NCBI RefSeq assembly: GCF_023159225.1
Contig: NC_063184.1
Coordinates: 16,481,528-16,545,527 of the forward strand
Source of the DNA: Perognathus longimembris pacificus
Lineage: Eukaryota > Chordata > Mammalia > Rodentia > Heteromyidae
Reading direction: 5' to 3'
DNA: 64,000 nt
In this document: piece by piece, positions 21,406 to 33,751 of the stretch
Layout: the number at the start of each line of letters is the position of its first letter
Numbering within the stretch: position 1 is the first letter of the stretch
The notes under the pieces: model-generated
What the model was told of the DNA's origin: nothing
Databases searched by the model: none
What the model saw: only the letters and a program-made list of their open reading frames with translations
Translations under genes and position numbers: made by a program

Positions 21406-21974
21406 TTTTAAGTAAAAAATACACTGAATCAAATCTTGGTTCTCCTGGTTGATAATGTTATAATTGAATCCTGAGATATGTAAATCACTGTTCATGCAAT
21501 CTGGGCTATTATACTCCCTTAAAAGACGGTGGCTATTTTATTATAATTAAGGAAGTTGAATAAAATAAATCAAAATGTTAACAGTGAATAAAACTGTGAA
21601 TATTTATTTTAGGGAGATTTTCCTAAATTTATACCACAATAGTGGATACTGAATTAGTAAATGTAACAGGTTGTAGGGAGGCTGGGAAATAGGCAAATCT
21701 TTATTTCTCTGAGTTTCCTGGGTAATAGAAAGCCCTGGGAAATGAGACTGGTTTCCATCTTATGAATCATAGCATTAAAGTTTATCATCCCAGACAATTT
21801 AGCACATGACAACTAATACAGCAGACTAAAGCCATAGTAATATGCCCCTGCACAGAAACTGGAATAGTTAAAATATAATAAAATACCAAGTGTCAAAGAC
21901 AACACTCATCAAAATTATTTAAAATTTTCTATCAAAGATAAAATAGTGCAATTACCTTGGGAAAAAGTGTATTT

Positions 21975-22265
21975 ATATTTTAGTTCTGTCCGTTATAACA
22001 AAAAAAAAGAACATGTTTTGCGTAGATTGTAAGCAACATAACCTCATTTCTTACAGTTCTGGAGGCTTCTGATAAGATCTCTCGTCTACTCTGGCAAAAG
22101 TCACCTTCTCATTATATTCTTACATGTGAACAAAGAAAGCCTTCATGAAGGCTTTGCTCTCATGACCTTGTCACCTTACCAGACCTCCACAGCCAAATAC
22201 CAACACAGTGGGAATTCAGGTTTCAACATAAGGATTTTAGAGCAACACAGTTAGCTCACAGCAGT
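21975..22265 (-). mobile_element. MaLR (MLT1/MST-like) LTR remnant
   Basis: Complement of the typical MaLR LTR order: GTTATAACAAAA, AGCAACATAACC, TCATTTCTTACAGTTCTGGA, GGCTTC, CTTCTCATTATATTCTTACA, TGGGAATTCAGGTTTCAACA. Solo and diverged; no internal region seen. A similar LTR lies at 57753-58790 on the plus strand. Confidence 0.6.
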
Positions 22266-23965
22266 TAGTTTTAAAAAAGAAAACCCTACATATTTTACTT
22301 TAAGGTATTTACTCACTGAAAAGGAAGTCACATGTCCATAGAAAACCTTGCACAGAAGTGCTTGGGCAGCATTACAAGATTGGAAAAAGCCTTAAATTAG
22401 TAATAAGTCCTAAATGAATCAACAGGTAAATGATAAGTCATATTGTACACAATGCAATGGAAAGAAATAGGCAATTGATGCAACATAAATAAGTTGCTTA
22501 AATAATCTCTCTGGGTGAAAGAAGCAGGGCTTCCCTTATAACCATCAAGGAAGAGTACATACTGAATGACTTCACTTACCATGGAATCGAGAACTTGTAG
22601 TGACATCAAGCAGACCAATTATTTTCTGTAGGTAAAATGAGTCAGGGCATGAAATGAATTTGGGGATTGATGACACAGTCTTTCAAATTATATGCTTTAG
22701 TTATAGTAAAGCAGTTATACTTTATGTGCTTGAGTAATGATTTTCTTCTAAAATGGCTACACTATAAACAGAGTCCTCTTCTTTACAAGTGACAAAATTC
22801 AAAGTATCGAAGTACAGTTAGAGGGAAGATGTTACTTATATGATCTCAGATAAATTTTTCTATGTGTTACTCTAAGAATTAAAAATATTAGTTCATTTTC
22901 TAAGCTGTGTATTATTCATTTTATACAGGATACTGACTCTAATTTTATATTGCACTATACCCACTTTGGCAACTTAAGGGTTCATATGATGTACCATCGG
23001 AAAGCATTTGGGAAAAACCATACATTTGGGGGACCTTAGATTTTTTTTTCCAGTAGCAAAACACATCCTATGAGAGGGAACACTATCTGAAGTTAAGGTG
23101 GTCTCAAAAGTTCCCCAAGAGATACAAAAGAAATACAGCCTTTAGGTTTTGCTAGAAATCTGACCATAAATAATATAATGTGGTTTACTTAATGCTACTT
23201 GGAGGATTTTCTCACTAATCATGGGGGGCGGTTCTGGAACATAACTCCTATGATAGGTGAGGGATCACTGTAGTTTCATCTTCTCCTTTCTCCTACACAA
23301 TTTATACTAGAATAAGTTGAAGATGCTTTGAATAATAGTCCATGCTATTGGACATTGGCTAACAGACTACTTAATACACCTCAAAGACTCCCAAACAAGC
23401 ATTTTCTTGGATTAAAATTAAGAAGCCCTCACAATCTGGGGTTCATGCAACTGTTCCTTTACAATGAAAACCTTGGGAATGAATAGTTTTGTCCTAATGG
23501 AATTTCATTCTGAGTAAGGAAATGGCTGCGAGCTAAATTTCCATCCTACAGAGCAAACACCCAGCTTCCCGTCTTTCTTTATAAAAACTGTCAAGTATCG
23601 GGCAGGGAATTAGTATGTGAAGAGAAATACTGTATATAGGCCAGGTGTTCGGTGAATGTCTTTGACTGACAAGAATCCTGCTAAACCCAGACTGAAGAAA
23701 TTAAACCCTACTGTTTGTTGTCATTTGAATTTGAGGGATGCTGGGAATCTCATCACCTTCAGAATCTCTCTCCATTGGCCTGTCAAACTGCCTATAATTT
23801 CACCATTAGAAATTCACTCCTTTCAACAAGCTGAGACAGAGTAAGCAGAGACACAGGAGGAAGAGAATGACAAGTGGACACATGATTAGGCCTGGGAATA
23901 TGTAACATGTCTGCATGGTAGGCAGTTTTCATGTAGGCCACTTATTAAAAAATTTTCACTTCTCA
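22266..23965. other. Unannotated intergenic sequence
   Basis: No gene recognised. The block 23460-23860 is slightly less AT-rich and repeat-free, but I see no definite signal. Confidence 0.45.
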
Positions 23966-24190
23966 GACAGGCATCAGTGGCTCATGCCTTGCTACTCAGG
24001 AGGCTGGGATCTGAAGACCATGGCTCAAAGCCAGCCCCAGCAGAAATGGTCATGAGACACTTATCTCCAATTTACCACCAGAAAGCTGAAAGTGGAGGTG
24101 TGGCTCAAGTAGTAGAGCAGTAGCCTTGAGCAAAAGAGCTCAGCGACAGCACCTAGGCCCTGAGTTCAAACCCCAGTTCAAGCACAGAAA
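23966..24190 (+). mobile_element. B1-Geo type SINE
   Basis: GGCATCAGTGGCTCATGCCT then a small deletion, TACTCAGGAGGCTGGGATCT, GGCTCAAAGCCAGCCCCAGC in the left arm; GGTGTGGCTCAAGTAGTAGA, CCTTGAGCAAAAGAGCTCAG and CCCTGAGTTCAAACCCCAGT in the right arm. Imperfect flank match CACTTCTCA/CATTTCTCA suggests the duplication. Confidence 0.9.
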
Positions 24191-24737
24191 AGATTTATTT
24201 CATTTCTCAAAATTGTTTAGATTCCATTTAAGATAAAATATATTTGTAATTATGACATATTATGATATATTTCCAAAAATAATCAAGTTTAATACCTTTT
24301 ATTATTTTTTATTTTCTTCAGTGCAAAAAGAATGTCTTTAGAACACAGGAATTAGTGATATTTCTTTTAAATCATTCATCAGCAACCCAGATGACCCAAA
24401 ATAAGAGAGAAAAAGTACTAGAAATGTTTATGTGTGCATGAGCATATGTATGGGAGAGGTGAGTTTGATTTCAGTATTCATACAGTGTTTAGGGATACCG
24501 TAAAGTAACTAGTATTATTCTATCAGTATATTCCCATAGAGAGTCAAGGTTTTAATTATTTATAATATAAAGCTCTTGAGTTACATACAGCAGAAAATAC
24601 ATATAGCAATTAATAAACAGCCAAAAGCCAATGTCTTAGTCTCCAGAGCCTTATATCTCAGAAATAGAACAGAGGGAAATGAGAATACAAAGAAAACTCA
24701 TCCAAGAATGTTATCTGGAGACTGGCCTGAATCTCAG

Positions 24738-24780
<43 letters not shown>

Positions 24781-26039
24781 ATAACATGCAGGTCAGATCA
24801 GTTACCCACTGTATAAATTCTCAACTCACCACTTTCCATGTAGTTTGCTAATGTGTAGAGGGAGGAGGGGTCTAATCTGCAGCAAAACCATTGTATCTTT
24901 TTCCCTTGAACATACATTACATCAGTGTGGTGTCATCGTCTTAGAAAAACACAATTCTTTTCTCCTCCCCTCTCTACATCTTTTTGAAGCTTTTGCCTTC
25001 AGCTACTTTTCATTCAAAGTTTGCTTTGGCTAAAGTTGGAAGAAATTCAGATAGCTTTAGAAAAGGAGTGAGACACTCATCAGGATTTATTTTGTCAACC
25101 TGTTATTTTTAACTCCTTCCATTCAGATTGGGTAGCCTTTTCAAAGGCACACTTTGTCTTTGGCAGCTCTGCAGTGATTGGGGGCAGTAGGATATAGTGA
25201 CTGACACAAAAAATTCACTGATTCAACTATGTAACATTTACTTCATAGCCACCATAAATAAAAGTAAGATACTTCTTTGAATATTTTTGTTCATGGGCTA
25301 TCTGGCTGCGTTGTTAGCAACTTTCTCAATTTCTCTATTGAAAAAACAAAAACAAAGAAATACCCAATTTTATTGTCTTCCACTATGAGATAAATTATTA
25401 CCTCTGATCTCACTCTTATTGTGGAACAATGAATGATAGGTATTGTTTGGAAATGCATGTTAAATATGTTGTGGAGAATGCAATAAGTATAGAATGAATG
25501 CATCTTGAAAAGAATACTGTTAGATTCACCTAAGTAAAAGCTCTCCAGAGGTACAGTTTTTTTTTCCTTGCCTTAATTGCTAGTTACCAGGTCCTTTCTG
25601 CAGCCACAGTACCACCAAGGAGCTGTGATTATTCAATGATTTGGGCTGTTTAGATGCTGGGTTAACTATGACCTTGATGAATTCAAATCTCAGTTACTAT
25701 GATAGGTCCAACACAATTTAAAAAACTGTAAAGAAGTCAGAAAAGGCATCCCCAGTAGTAGATTTTTATAGCATCCTCTAAGTCAAGCAGGAGGAATCCT
25801 GATTATCACCACAGCATGAAACCAAATTGAGATACACTTAGAGAGAATACTGGGAAATCTTTCTTACCAGGAAAGTATGTGGGAGTACAGTCAAAGTTTT
25901 GGTGAAGCAGCAAGAAATCACTAGTCACAAACTGTGTTGCAGAAGAAGGTTATGGGGGAGGGTTGGAAGATGAAATGACAGTTGATGTCACTGGGTTAAA
26001 CACATTAATTCATAAAAATTACTTTGACACAGGAAAACT
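24191..26039. other. Unannotated AT-rich sequence
   Basis: No gene recognised. Contains the TG microsatellite at 24740-24779; the 91-codon frame across it (24576-24851) has a Cys-Val run made by the repeat. Confidence 0.45.
24740..24779. repeat. (TG)n microsatellite
   Basis: Uninterrupted TG, about 20 units. Not attached to a recognisable SINE tail. Confidence 0.95.
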
Positions 26040-26560
26040 TTGGAAGATATAGACAAAGTTAATTACTTCCTGAATAGGACTGAGCAAAAGTAGCCAAATG
26101 GAAGTACATCAAATTTAAAAGGTTCTGCACACCAAAAGAAAAAAAATTCCAGAACCCAAAGATAACCCATAGGATAGGAGAAATATTCTCCAATGATTCA
26201 ATGGATAAAGGATTAAGATTCAGAATACATGAATACATCAAGTGCTCAAGAAATTAAACAACAAGAGAACGAGTAAACTAATAAATGGGCCATCAATATA
26301 AATAAGCAGCTGACAAAAGAAGAAATTTTGGCTAATTAATATGGAAAGAACTGTGCAACATCATTAGCCATAAAGAAATGCAAAATAAAACTACACTAAA
26401 ACTACCATTTTACCCCAGGTAGAATACTTGTCATCAAGAAAACAAGCAACAATGGTGGTTAGGATATAGAAAAGGAACCATCAGAGACAATGGGTTAAAT
26501 TTAATCTAGTACAACCTCTATGAAAATTTGTATAGAAGAAATGTGTGCTGGTTGCTCATA
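26040..26560 (+). mobile_element. Ancient L1 ORF2 remnant
   Basis: Order matches the 3' half of L1 ORF2: ATCAAATTTAAAAGGTTCTG CACACCAAAAGAA, GATAGGAGAAATATTCTCCA, GGATAAAGGATTAAGATTCA, ATTAGCCATAAAGAAATGCA, AAATAAAACTACACTAAAAC and TACCATTTTACCCCAGGTAG. Frames are broken throughout, so it is non-functional and old. Confidence 0.75.
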
Positions 26561-27432
26561 AAGATTTGTAGTCACATTGTTTGCTTCAGGATCAATTTGG
26601 GGAAAGATTTGCCAAAGTAGACAATGTATTTTTTACCAAAATTGAATTCAAGTGGGATGATAGAACCAATTCTTAACAATGAAATTGCAGTAGTGGTGAT
26701 GTGTGCTCCAGCATAGAGAGGTGCTTACTCCACCATCTCTTCCCTAATTCTACAACTGAGAGGAAAGAACACTGCAGTCCTAAAACCTGCCAGGTTTTAG
26801 GATGGATGGAGCAGTGATGTCATGATGGATGTGTAAGTATGAAAGAGGGGGGAGGGGAGAATCACTAGAACCATATTACAAAATAAAATAAAGAAGTAAA
26901 GTTGCCCAGACAGGGATTTGAGGCAACTAGCTAAAAAAATCAGAGAGACATCTTAGGTCCCCAGGAGTCAACTCTGACAGAGTTGGGAAGTATGAAATTA
27001 TGGCAGTGGCCTAAGAATGATGACATTAAAATCATTGGATGAGGTAACTGACAGAACTACATGATGGGGATTGTGGAATAACTCAACAGGAAGACTGGAG
27101 GAAGCAAAGAAGAGTTCTTGCCCCATGACCACTCCAAAATAGGCCCTAAAATTACAATTCTTGACTTCATATATGATGTTAAGTCATTGTGAGTGGTATA
27201 AAGGAAATGATGGTTAGACCAGAGGTAGTGAAAATCCCATCACTCAAATATCTAGAAGGGTGGCAAATGGCCATTTGATAAGGAGATTTTAATTGTTATT
27301 CTTCTAAAAATCCAACTTGATAAGTTTCTTATAATTGAATGTGTATTCAATATATAACATATATAATTCAATATACATTGAATGTGTGAGTTTGTGTGTG
27401 TGTGAACATGTGTGGGCATGTGTATGTTTGTG
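26561..27432. other. Unannotated sequence
   Basis: No gene recognised. An alternating TG/ATG-rich segment at 27380-27432 is the degenerated tail of the next SINE. Confidence 0.45.
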
Positions 27433-27655
27433 TTGGTCCTAGAACTTGAACTTAGGTCTGGGTGTGTCCCTGAGTTTTTGTAGTCAAGGCTAGTGCTTTA
27501 GCACTTGAGCTCTAGCTCCATTTCCAGCATTTTTTTTGTATGTGTGTGTGTGTTTAGTTGGAGATAAGAATCATAGATTTTTCTGTCTGGTCTGACTCTG
27601 AACAACAATTTTCACATCTTAGCCTCCCAAGTAACAGGATTATTACAGGCACACA
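27433..27655 (-). mobile_element. B1-Geo type SINE
   Basis: Complement of the right arm (GGTCCTAGAACTTGAACTTA, GTGTCCCTGAG, AGTCAAGGCTAGTGCTTTAG, CACTTGAGCTCTAGCTCCAT), an extra TG run in the linker, AGTTGGAGATAAGAATC, then complement of the 7SL arm (TTAGCCTCCCAAGTAACAGG). TG-rich sequence lies at its tail side. Confidence 0.83.
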
Positions 27656-28079
27656 GCCAAATATTTTATTATTTTTCAGGACATATGCTAACACTCACAA
27701 TGTTTCTCTAAGAAAATTAGGACACATTTCAAAGAACAGAAATATGGAAATACATTTTAAGCATCCATTTTGAATTAAAGATTATTTTGTTATGTTTCAT
27801 AAATACATGTCGATTATGGGAATATTCCAAATAATAGCAATGGTGTTTTCCATATAACCTAGTCAATAGAATTCCCATAGTGGTGGATAATTCTAGATCT
27901 TAGATGTGGCATACACATATTTTTCTGCTTGTTAGTTTTGCAATGATTACCAGGAGGTATTTTGTGTTTTCCTTTTGATGTAGAGGTAGTAGTTTCAAAA
28001 AATAAACTACAATATTGCCAGTGCAAGTCTTAATATCTCACTTTACAAATCCTTCCTCCTTCTTCATAAGGTCTTTAAT

Positions 28080-28600
28080 GTCTGGCCCTGTGATATTTCC
28101 TCAAATGCTCAACTGCATTGTCTTTACCATCGACAGCTCCGGGAGCCACGTGGGTCTGTGCATCACTGTGTCAGTGAGTGGATATTCTGTCCACTGCTAA
28201 TTTGCATGGTCTGCTGTCACTTTATGCCTCCTCTGTGGGTTTTGTGTGCTCCCGACAGCTGCTTCAATTGCACACAGCCATCTGATTGGCTGCAGCGAGG
28301 AGATGTGACATGTTCGGATTCTGATGACACAGCAAACTGCAAATTACCCATTGGCAAAACGAAGTCTATTACTGGCAAATGGTCTCTGGAATTCGGTAAT
28401 AGGCAATCTGGGCTTCGCAGTATTCCAGCACGGCAGATGCTGGTGTGCATAAGAGTTCCATTTTCTAGTAGTCAGAGTGGTAATCAGCCATAGCAAGCTA
28501 TTCATGACTGCCCACTGTGAACAAACGTATCTCCTCTTTCCTCCAAGTGGCGCTGGTGACTCATGAACATCCTATAGGTGTGTTGTTATCTTTGTCAAGT
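28080..28600. promoter_or_regulatory. Candidate conserved non-coding element, GC-richer block
   Basis: Repeat-free block, clearly less AT-rich than its surroundings. It contains an octamer-like ATTTGCAT within CTAATTTGCATGG (28196-28208), an inverted CCAAT box in CTGATTGGCTGCAG (near 28281-28294), ATTACCCATTGGC, and an AP-1-like TGACTCA near 28557-28563. Open frames on both strands over the same span (111 and 77 codons) reflect composition, not coding. Enhancer role is inferred. Confidence 0.3.
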
Positions 28601-29086
28601 CTCAATTATTTTATTTCTCCAAATTTCATTAATTAGTATTAATGCTCTCTAACGATAAGTGTACATATAAGACAGAACACTTTTGAGCTAAGAAAATTAC
28701 TGATTTAAATGAAATTACATTTTACATTGTGCAATTTCACTGTTAAGGTGTTGTAGTGTGGCTGAAATTTGCCTCAAGATCAGAGGCCCTTGACAGCAAT
28801 CATGATGGGAATGTGAGAAATCTGTTGTTCTGCTCTCTTGTGAGAAATAGAAGACTTCACAGAGATACATTTTAAATACGTTTTATAGCAAAAAGGATAT
28901 GTTTTATTACATCTGTTGTAAGCTTCTTGAAGGCAAGGAGATATCTTGTTCTTGGTTTACTGCATACAGAACATTGATCTTACATGAAAATAAATTTTAT
29001 AAGCATGCTGTCTTTTATACAATGACAAACTTTCACCCTAGTCAATATTCCATTACTATGCCGGATGAACAGCTTTATCTGAATGA

Positions 29087-29089
<3 letters not shown>
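28601..29089. other. Unannotated AT-rich sequence
   Basis: No gene or repeat recognised. Confidence 0.45.

Positions 29090-29120
<31 letters not shown>
29090..29120. repeat. (TG)n microsatellite at a SINE tail
   Basis: About 15 TG units directly at the 3' (tail) side of the minus-strand SINE that follows. In element orientation it is (CA)n replacing an A tail. Confidence 0.93.
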
Positions 29121-29123
<3 letters not shown>

Positions 29124-29345
29124 GGTACTAGTGACTGAACACCAGGCCTGGGCACGATCCCTTAATCTTTTCACTTAAGGCTGGAGGTTTACCACTTAAG
29201 CCATGCCTCTACTACTGGCTTTGGTGGTTAATTGGAGATAAGAGTCTCACAGACTATCCTGCCCAGATTGGCTTTGAATCAGAATCCTCAGATCTCAGCC
29301 TCTTAAGTAGCCAGGATTGCAGGCATATGCTACCATCACCTGGCT
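29121..29345 (-). mobile_element. B1-Geo type SINE
   Basis: Complement of the right arm (CTGGTACTAGTGACTGAACA, TTCACTTAAGGCTGGAGGTT, TACCACTTAAGCCATGCC), linker GGTGGTTAATTGGAGATAAG, complement of the 7SL arm (GATCTCAGCCTCTTAAGTAG, CAGGATTGCAGGCATATGC). Complete, moderately old. Confidence 0.88.
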
Positions 29346-30439
29346 CAATGACTCTGTTTTAAACAAATATACTGAGCTGTCTTTGAAATAAATACTGATA
29401 AGAATAATATCAGTAAAGAATGAATTGGTGAGGTTTTAACAGAGCAGCAGAACTTTTGTGCGGTCATAATAAATTTAAAATTTTAAAGGGTCAGATTGAT
29501 TCCTTCACTTTAATGGTGGTCTTTGTAGATAATATCCTCTCAAGACAGGCGAAATGTATGGATGACATTTCTCTTCATTAAGAGGCAAATTTAACTGAAC
29601 TGTAAACTGGATTTATTCCTTATTCTGTTTGAAAATATGGAGAGAATTTTATTCTCTTTTTAGAATTCCTTACAACCAAATATGACAATTATTACATCAA
29701 TTAAAAATTGACTACATTGGTATGTAACTATCAATTAAAATTTGCAAAATATCATTGAAGATGATTTCTTTTGCTATTCTTTCCAGCTTATGCATTCATT
29801 GTGCAGTGCTTACTGAAAGATTTGTTCAAAAATAGAAGTGTTACCTAGAAAAGAAATGAGTTCAAAAGATAAATACAGTATTAACTTTATTTTTTGTTGT
29901 GTTTGGGTAGTGCAGTTAGAAAATTAGTAATTCAAAGTAATGTCTTAGGTCAATCATAATTACTGTGAAAAATTAGGTAAATCTATGAAAAAAAGATTTC
30001 AGTAGGGAATGTGAGAGAGAAGGAAGAAGAGTTTATACACGAAGTTCTAACTATAGGATTAGGTTTGGCTATTGGAAAATCTGTATCCCGGTAAATTTTA
30101 AGATAATAAGAGATTATTCAATTTAACATCTAGAAGATTATAGGATACAAACTTAAATAATCAAATTAATTTTATTCATATCTGTATTCATTTAAGATTT
30201 TACCCTGTTTTAATATTATTAGGTTCAAATCATAGAAATTTTCTGCATGAGTGAAATATGGAATTTAAAGCTATATAATTGAATAAATAATGTGATAACA
30301 CGTAGACACAGTAAAACTATTTAATTTTTTATTATACAGATCTCAAAAACAATTAAAATCAGTGTTCTTAAGAATAGAACAGATTATTCTTTAAACACGT
30401 ATGTTGGGAGAGTTGTCATATGTAAGACTCTAGCTTGCA
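29346..30439. other. Unannotated AT-rich sequence
   Basis: No gene or repeat recognised. Confidence 0.45.
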
Positions 30440-30525
30440 GGCTCAATGAGGGTACAGCTGGTTAAGTGCTTTAGCTAAAACATAATACACTGAACAGCCA
30501 GGAAGCAGAATGAGAGTGTTTTAGT
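30440..30525 (-). mobile_element. MIR relic
   Basis: GGTTAAGTGCTTTAGCTAAA ACATAATACACTGAACAGCCAGGAAG matches the complement-orientation MIR core 'ggttaagtgacttgcccaaggtcacacagctaggaagt'. Confidence 0.5.
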
Positions 30526-31154
30526 TTGTTCCTTGCTTTCTTTCTTCTCCTTTTCTTCTTTATAAAAAAGTCCATTAAAGTACACATGGGCATTTGAAAT
30601 GTGAAGGTACACTGTGTTGCCCAATCTCCACCCTCTGCTATTAAACCAAGTAAAAAGTCCTTGAAAACAAAGCCAATGCTTCTAAAGGTGCTAAGATATT
30701 TCAGATATAAACTGTGATATGAAAAGCTTATAATTATGTTTCCTCAAATGATCACATCCCAAATTCTAAATGTGAATAGTCAAAGGGCTTGTAGTGGGAA
30801 GCCATCGTGACGGGGAGAACTGTGTCCTTTCTCAGTTAGGATTTGAATTGTCTTTGAAATTATGAAGTACATGAAATTAGAAATTTAGGAAACAAAGCAT
30901 GGATTAAAAATGTCAGAAACAAAGCATGGATTGAAATTCTGGAACATAATAATGGTGCAATTTTTGAACTAGTCAATTTCATATTCAAACTACCACAGTT
31001 TTTCCAATGTAATAAGAGGAATAATTACAGGACTTAAATTTTGGAATTATTGGGTAAATTAAAGTTATATAACATATACAAAACTTCTAGCACAAATACA
31101 TGTGCATATTGAAAATAAAAACTATTGCTGTGAATATTTTCTGAACTGAATGCA
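30526..31154. other. Unannotated AT-rich sequence
   Basis: No gene recognised. A short near-repeat, GGAAACAAAGCATGGATTAA and GAAACAAAGCATGGATTGAA about 28 bp apart (30888-30932), is a local tandem duplication. Confidence 0.45.
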
Positions 31155-31285
31155 GAGGTAGGATTGGCAGAGTATGTCTGTATTCCAAGCACTTGAGAAA
31201 TAAAGGGTTAAAAAAAAGTTAATGTAGGCAACACAAGAAGTTCCAGGACAGGCTGGGCTCCATGTACAGTAAGACATGCTATACA
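31155..31285 (+). mobile_element. B1-like SINE monomer, degenerate
   Basis: GTCTGTATTCCAAGCACTTG, GGACAGGCTGGGCTCCATGT and ACAGTAAGACATGCT follow the B1 order 'cctgtaatcccagcacttg ... ccagcctgggctacatagtaagac'. Unlike the B1-Geo copies there is no right arm; it ends in a CATA-type repeat. Confidence 0.55.
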
Positions 31286-31345
31286 TACTCACATACACAT
31301 ACATATACATATACATGCATACACACGCATACATAGATACATAAA
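31286..31345. repeat. CATA/CACA-rich low-complexity repeat
   Basis: Imperfect CATACA units following the B1-like monomer, probably grown from its tail. A similar ATACATACAT patch lies at 31423-31441. Confidence 0.75.
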
Positions 31346-31439
31346 ATAACAAATAACACACGTTTGTTCTCATACGAAAAAGTTCGGTCTACTTTATAAA
31401 TATGGATGTAATATTATGGTGGCACACATGCATACATAC

Positions 31440-31775
31440 ACAAACATATCAACTAAAGTATTGTACACGAGGATTCCAGTGTCTTAACTCCTTTGCACAA
31501 CTAACTTCCAATCTAACCAAATAAATAAGAAGAAGCTGGAACTTGTATCAGGAGGAGGGGTCACGAATGAAGAGAAAGGGTGTGAGAATGCAGTCATAAT
31601 AGTCAATATATAGTTATGTGAAAAAGGGGGTCTAAAAATTGAGGGGATGAATGGAGTTGTGAGTGATTCTGAATGATGGAAGGCATGACACTGGCCAAGA
31701 TGCATTATATTCGCAAACTGATATGTTGATTTGAAACCCATTTACAACTACGTAAAGATAATAAAAATAATCAAA
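31440..31775 (+). mobile_element. Unnamed dispersed repeat (copy 1), possible L1 3' end
   Basis: Co-linear with 51437-51790. Shared blocks: GAGGATTCCAGTGTCTTAAC / GAAGATTCCAATGGTGTAAC; GCACAACTAACTTCCAATCT / GAGCAACTAACTTACCATCT; GCTGGAACTTGTATCAGGAG / ACCAGAACTTGTGGTAAGGT; and TATGTTGATTTGAAACCC / CATGTTGAACTGAAACCC near the 3' end, followed by an AATAAAA-type tail. I cannot name the family. Confidence 0.6.
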
Positions 31776-32258
31776 TAAGGAAAGATTCCCTGCCTATGGT
31801 ATTTTTGATAGCATCCTTAGCAAACTAATACCATGTGTTTGCATGCATATACATACATAGACACATGCATATACATGTATATATATTAAACATATTCTTC
31901 TGACTTTAAATATAAAGAGAAGATCTATTATATTCTGAAATTTTAAGCAACAAGAGTGAATAATACTAGTATGATACAAATTACAAAGTGAGTTTGTATA
32001 ATAATATTGGCATAGAGTACAGCAAGGGAGTGAGCTGGGCAATTCAAGTAACATAGCATGGAGAAGTTCTTGAAGCTAGTTGGTGCCTTAACAAAGACTT
32101 GATTTTGCTAAATGAAACCTCGATATAGCAGAAAACTGGATCTAGCAGAATGAACATTCTAGGTACTGGTAATGCAACGTTCTTGGCGTCCTTGTCAAAG
32201 ATTTTATAGGGCTTGGCAGGAATTCATGTTTTGCAGTGCACAATGCTGCTGGCACAGG
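31776..32258. other. Unannotated sequence with ATACATGCAT patch
   Basis: Imperfect CATATA/CATACA low complexity at 31840-31890; otherwise nothing recognised. Confidence 0.45.
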
Positions 32259-32265
32259 TGTGTGT

Positions 32266-32316
<51 letters not shown>
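32259..32316. repeat. (TG)n microsatellite
   Basis: TG units with a single TA interruption at about 32269. The minus-strand His/Thr-rich frame through it is an artefact. Confidence 0.95.
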
Positions 32317-32317
<1 letters not shown>

Positions 32318-33727
32318 CAGGCAGGTGCCTCTCCAATGATATTCAGTGAATTCTAATTACTCTCTCTCAACCAGGGCTGCACTTCCCTGATGACATTTTT
32401 TTCCCCATCATTTCAGTATACAGATCATTTTCCTTTGTCAACGGAAGCATGTGTTAACAATTAATTAATCTTACCCAATCTCTGTTACTAGCTTCACAGG
32501 CAGTGTATTCTAATAAATCTGGTCCTCATTCTAATTGTAAAGGGATATTTTAAAAATATAGCAATTGTTCTCTGTGGTCAATCTTTTTTCCTGACATCAG
32601 TCTCTGTTGAGATTCCTCCTCATGGTATTGTACCATTTTCTCATCTGGGGTAAGTTAATGATTAATGTCCCACCAGCTGTTAAACCACATCAGTTCACAG
32701 AGAATCCCTCAAAGACCTGAGTCATAAATCTGTGGGCTATTTACTCTCCTTTCTTCCCATTCCTTAGTTGTTTGCCTTTTGGTTCACTTCTTCTGTGCTA
32801 GATAGAAACCCAGCACAGAGCTTTTTGCCCCTTGCATTTCTCAGTTTAGATAGAAACCAATCAACTTTGTGTTAACCAAAAAGCTTACTTGTTCTTAACT
32901 TTTATTGTGGACCTCAATCACCAGAAATTTAGTGTTAAAAACAGAGATTCTCCACAAATATACTCACCCAAATTTGTGAATAGGTAGTATGTAAGAATTC
33001 AGAAATTTTTTCTAGTTACTAATTCATCCACAGGGTTTTTATTACTAACATTTACAGAAAGTGGCACAATACCTTTCTTCTGTTATTCACTCTATTACCT
33101 ATGATCAGAGTGGCATATTCCATTTGTGGACTGATAAGCATTGTCTTTTCATTGAAATGTAATCTGACCATATTTATTATTATCATTGAAATGAATGACT
33201 GCCATTGGTCCTTCTAATTTAAGAGCCATTTATTTCTTTCACATATTGTAATGTTTGAGTAGTATCTTTTAGGGCTGTCGACCTGGTTTACACTCTCTCA
33301 TATTTAGATCATCACCTTGAATGCTGAGAACCCTGACCTCTGTTTAGGTGTTCTTTGATCCAATTTTTCTTTTTCAATGGACTACTTAATACCATTCACA
33401 TATTTTTGGCCATTTACATTTGTATCTTTTTCTGCTTAGAAAATTCTTTCCAGTTCTATCCTATTACCTAGATAATTTGACATAACTAGACATGAGTCTG
33501 GTCCTCATATAGTGGGCCACTTTGCTGTCCATCTTTTGGATGGATATATAACTCCAGTTTCTTAATACTCACTGAGGAATTTGAGTGACTGGAAAACATG
33601 ATAATCGTTGGCTCAAGTACCCAAATTTGAAACTTAATTTGACCAAACAATAGCTACATTCTTCCAAGGGCTCATTCTCTTTAGAAAAAAATGATTCTTT
33701 TTGTATTTCTGAGCTTCAGGTACTAGC
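32317..33727. other. Repeat-poor intergenic sequence
   Basis: No gene or repeat recognised over about 1.4 kb. 32340-32720 has a homeodomain/SOX-like motif string (AACAATTAATTAATC at about 32457-32471) and could be conserved, but evidence is weak. Confidence 0.4.
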
Positions 33728-33751
33728 ATACAGTATCTTTTTAAGTGAGTC

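Noticed and set aside
21169..21495. 108-codon minus frame (LASPGPWIQGLSTVPGF), similar at 57999-58310
   Set aside because: Antisense translation of IDL-Geo SINEs; recurrence reflects the repeat.
28158..28493. 111-codon plus frame
   Set aside because: No domain or splice context, and an antisense frame is also open over the same bases, which points to base composition.
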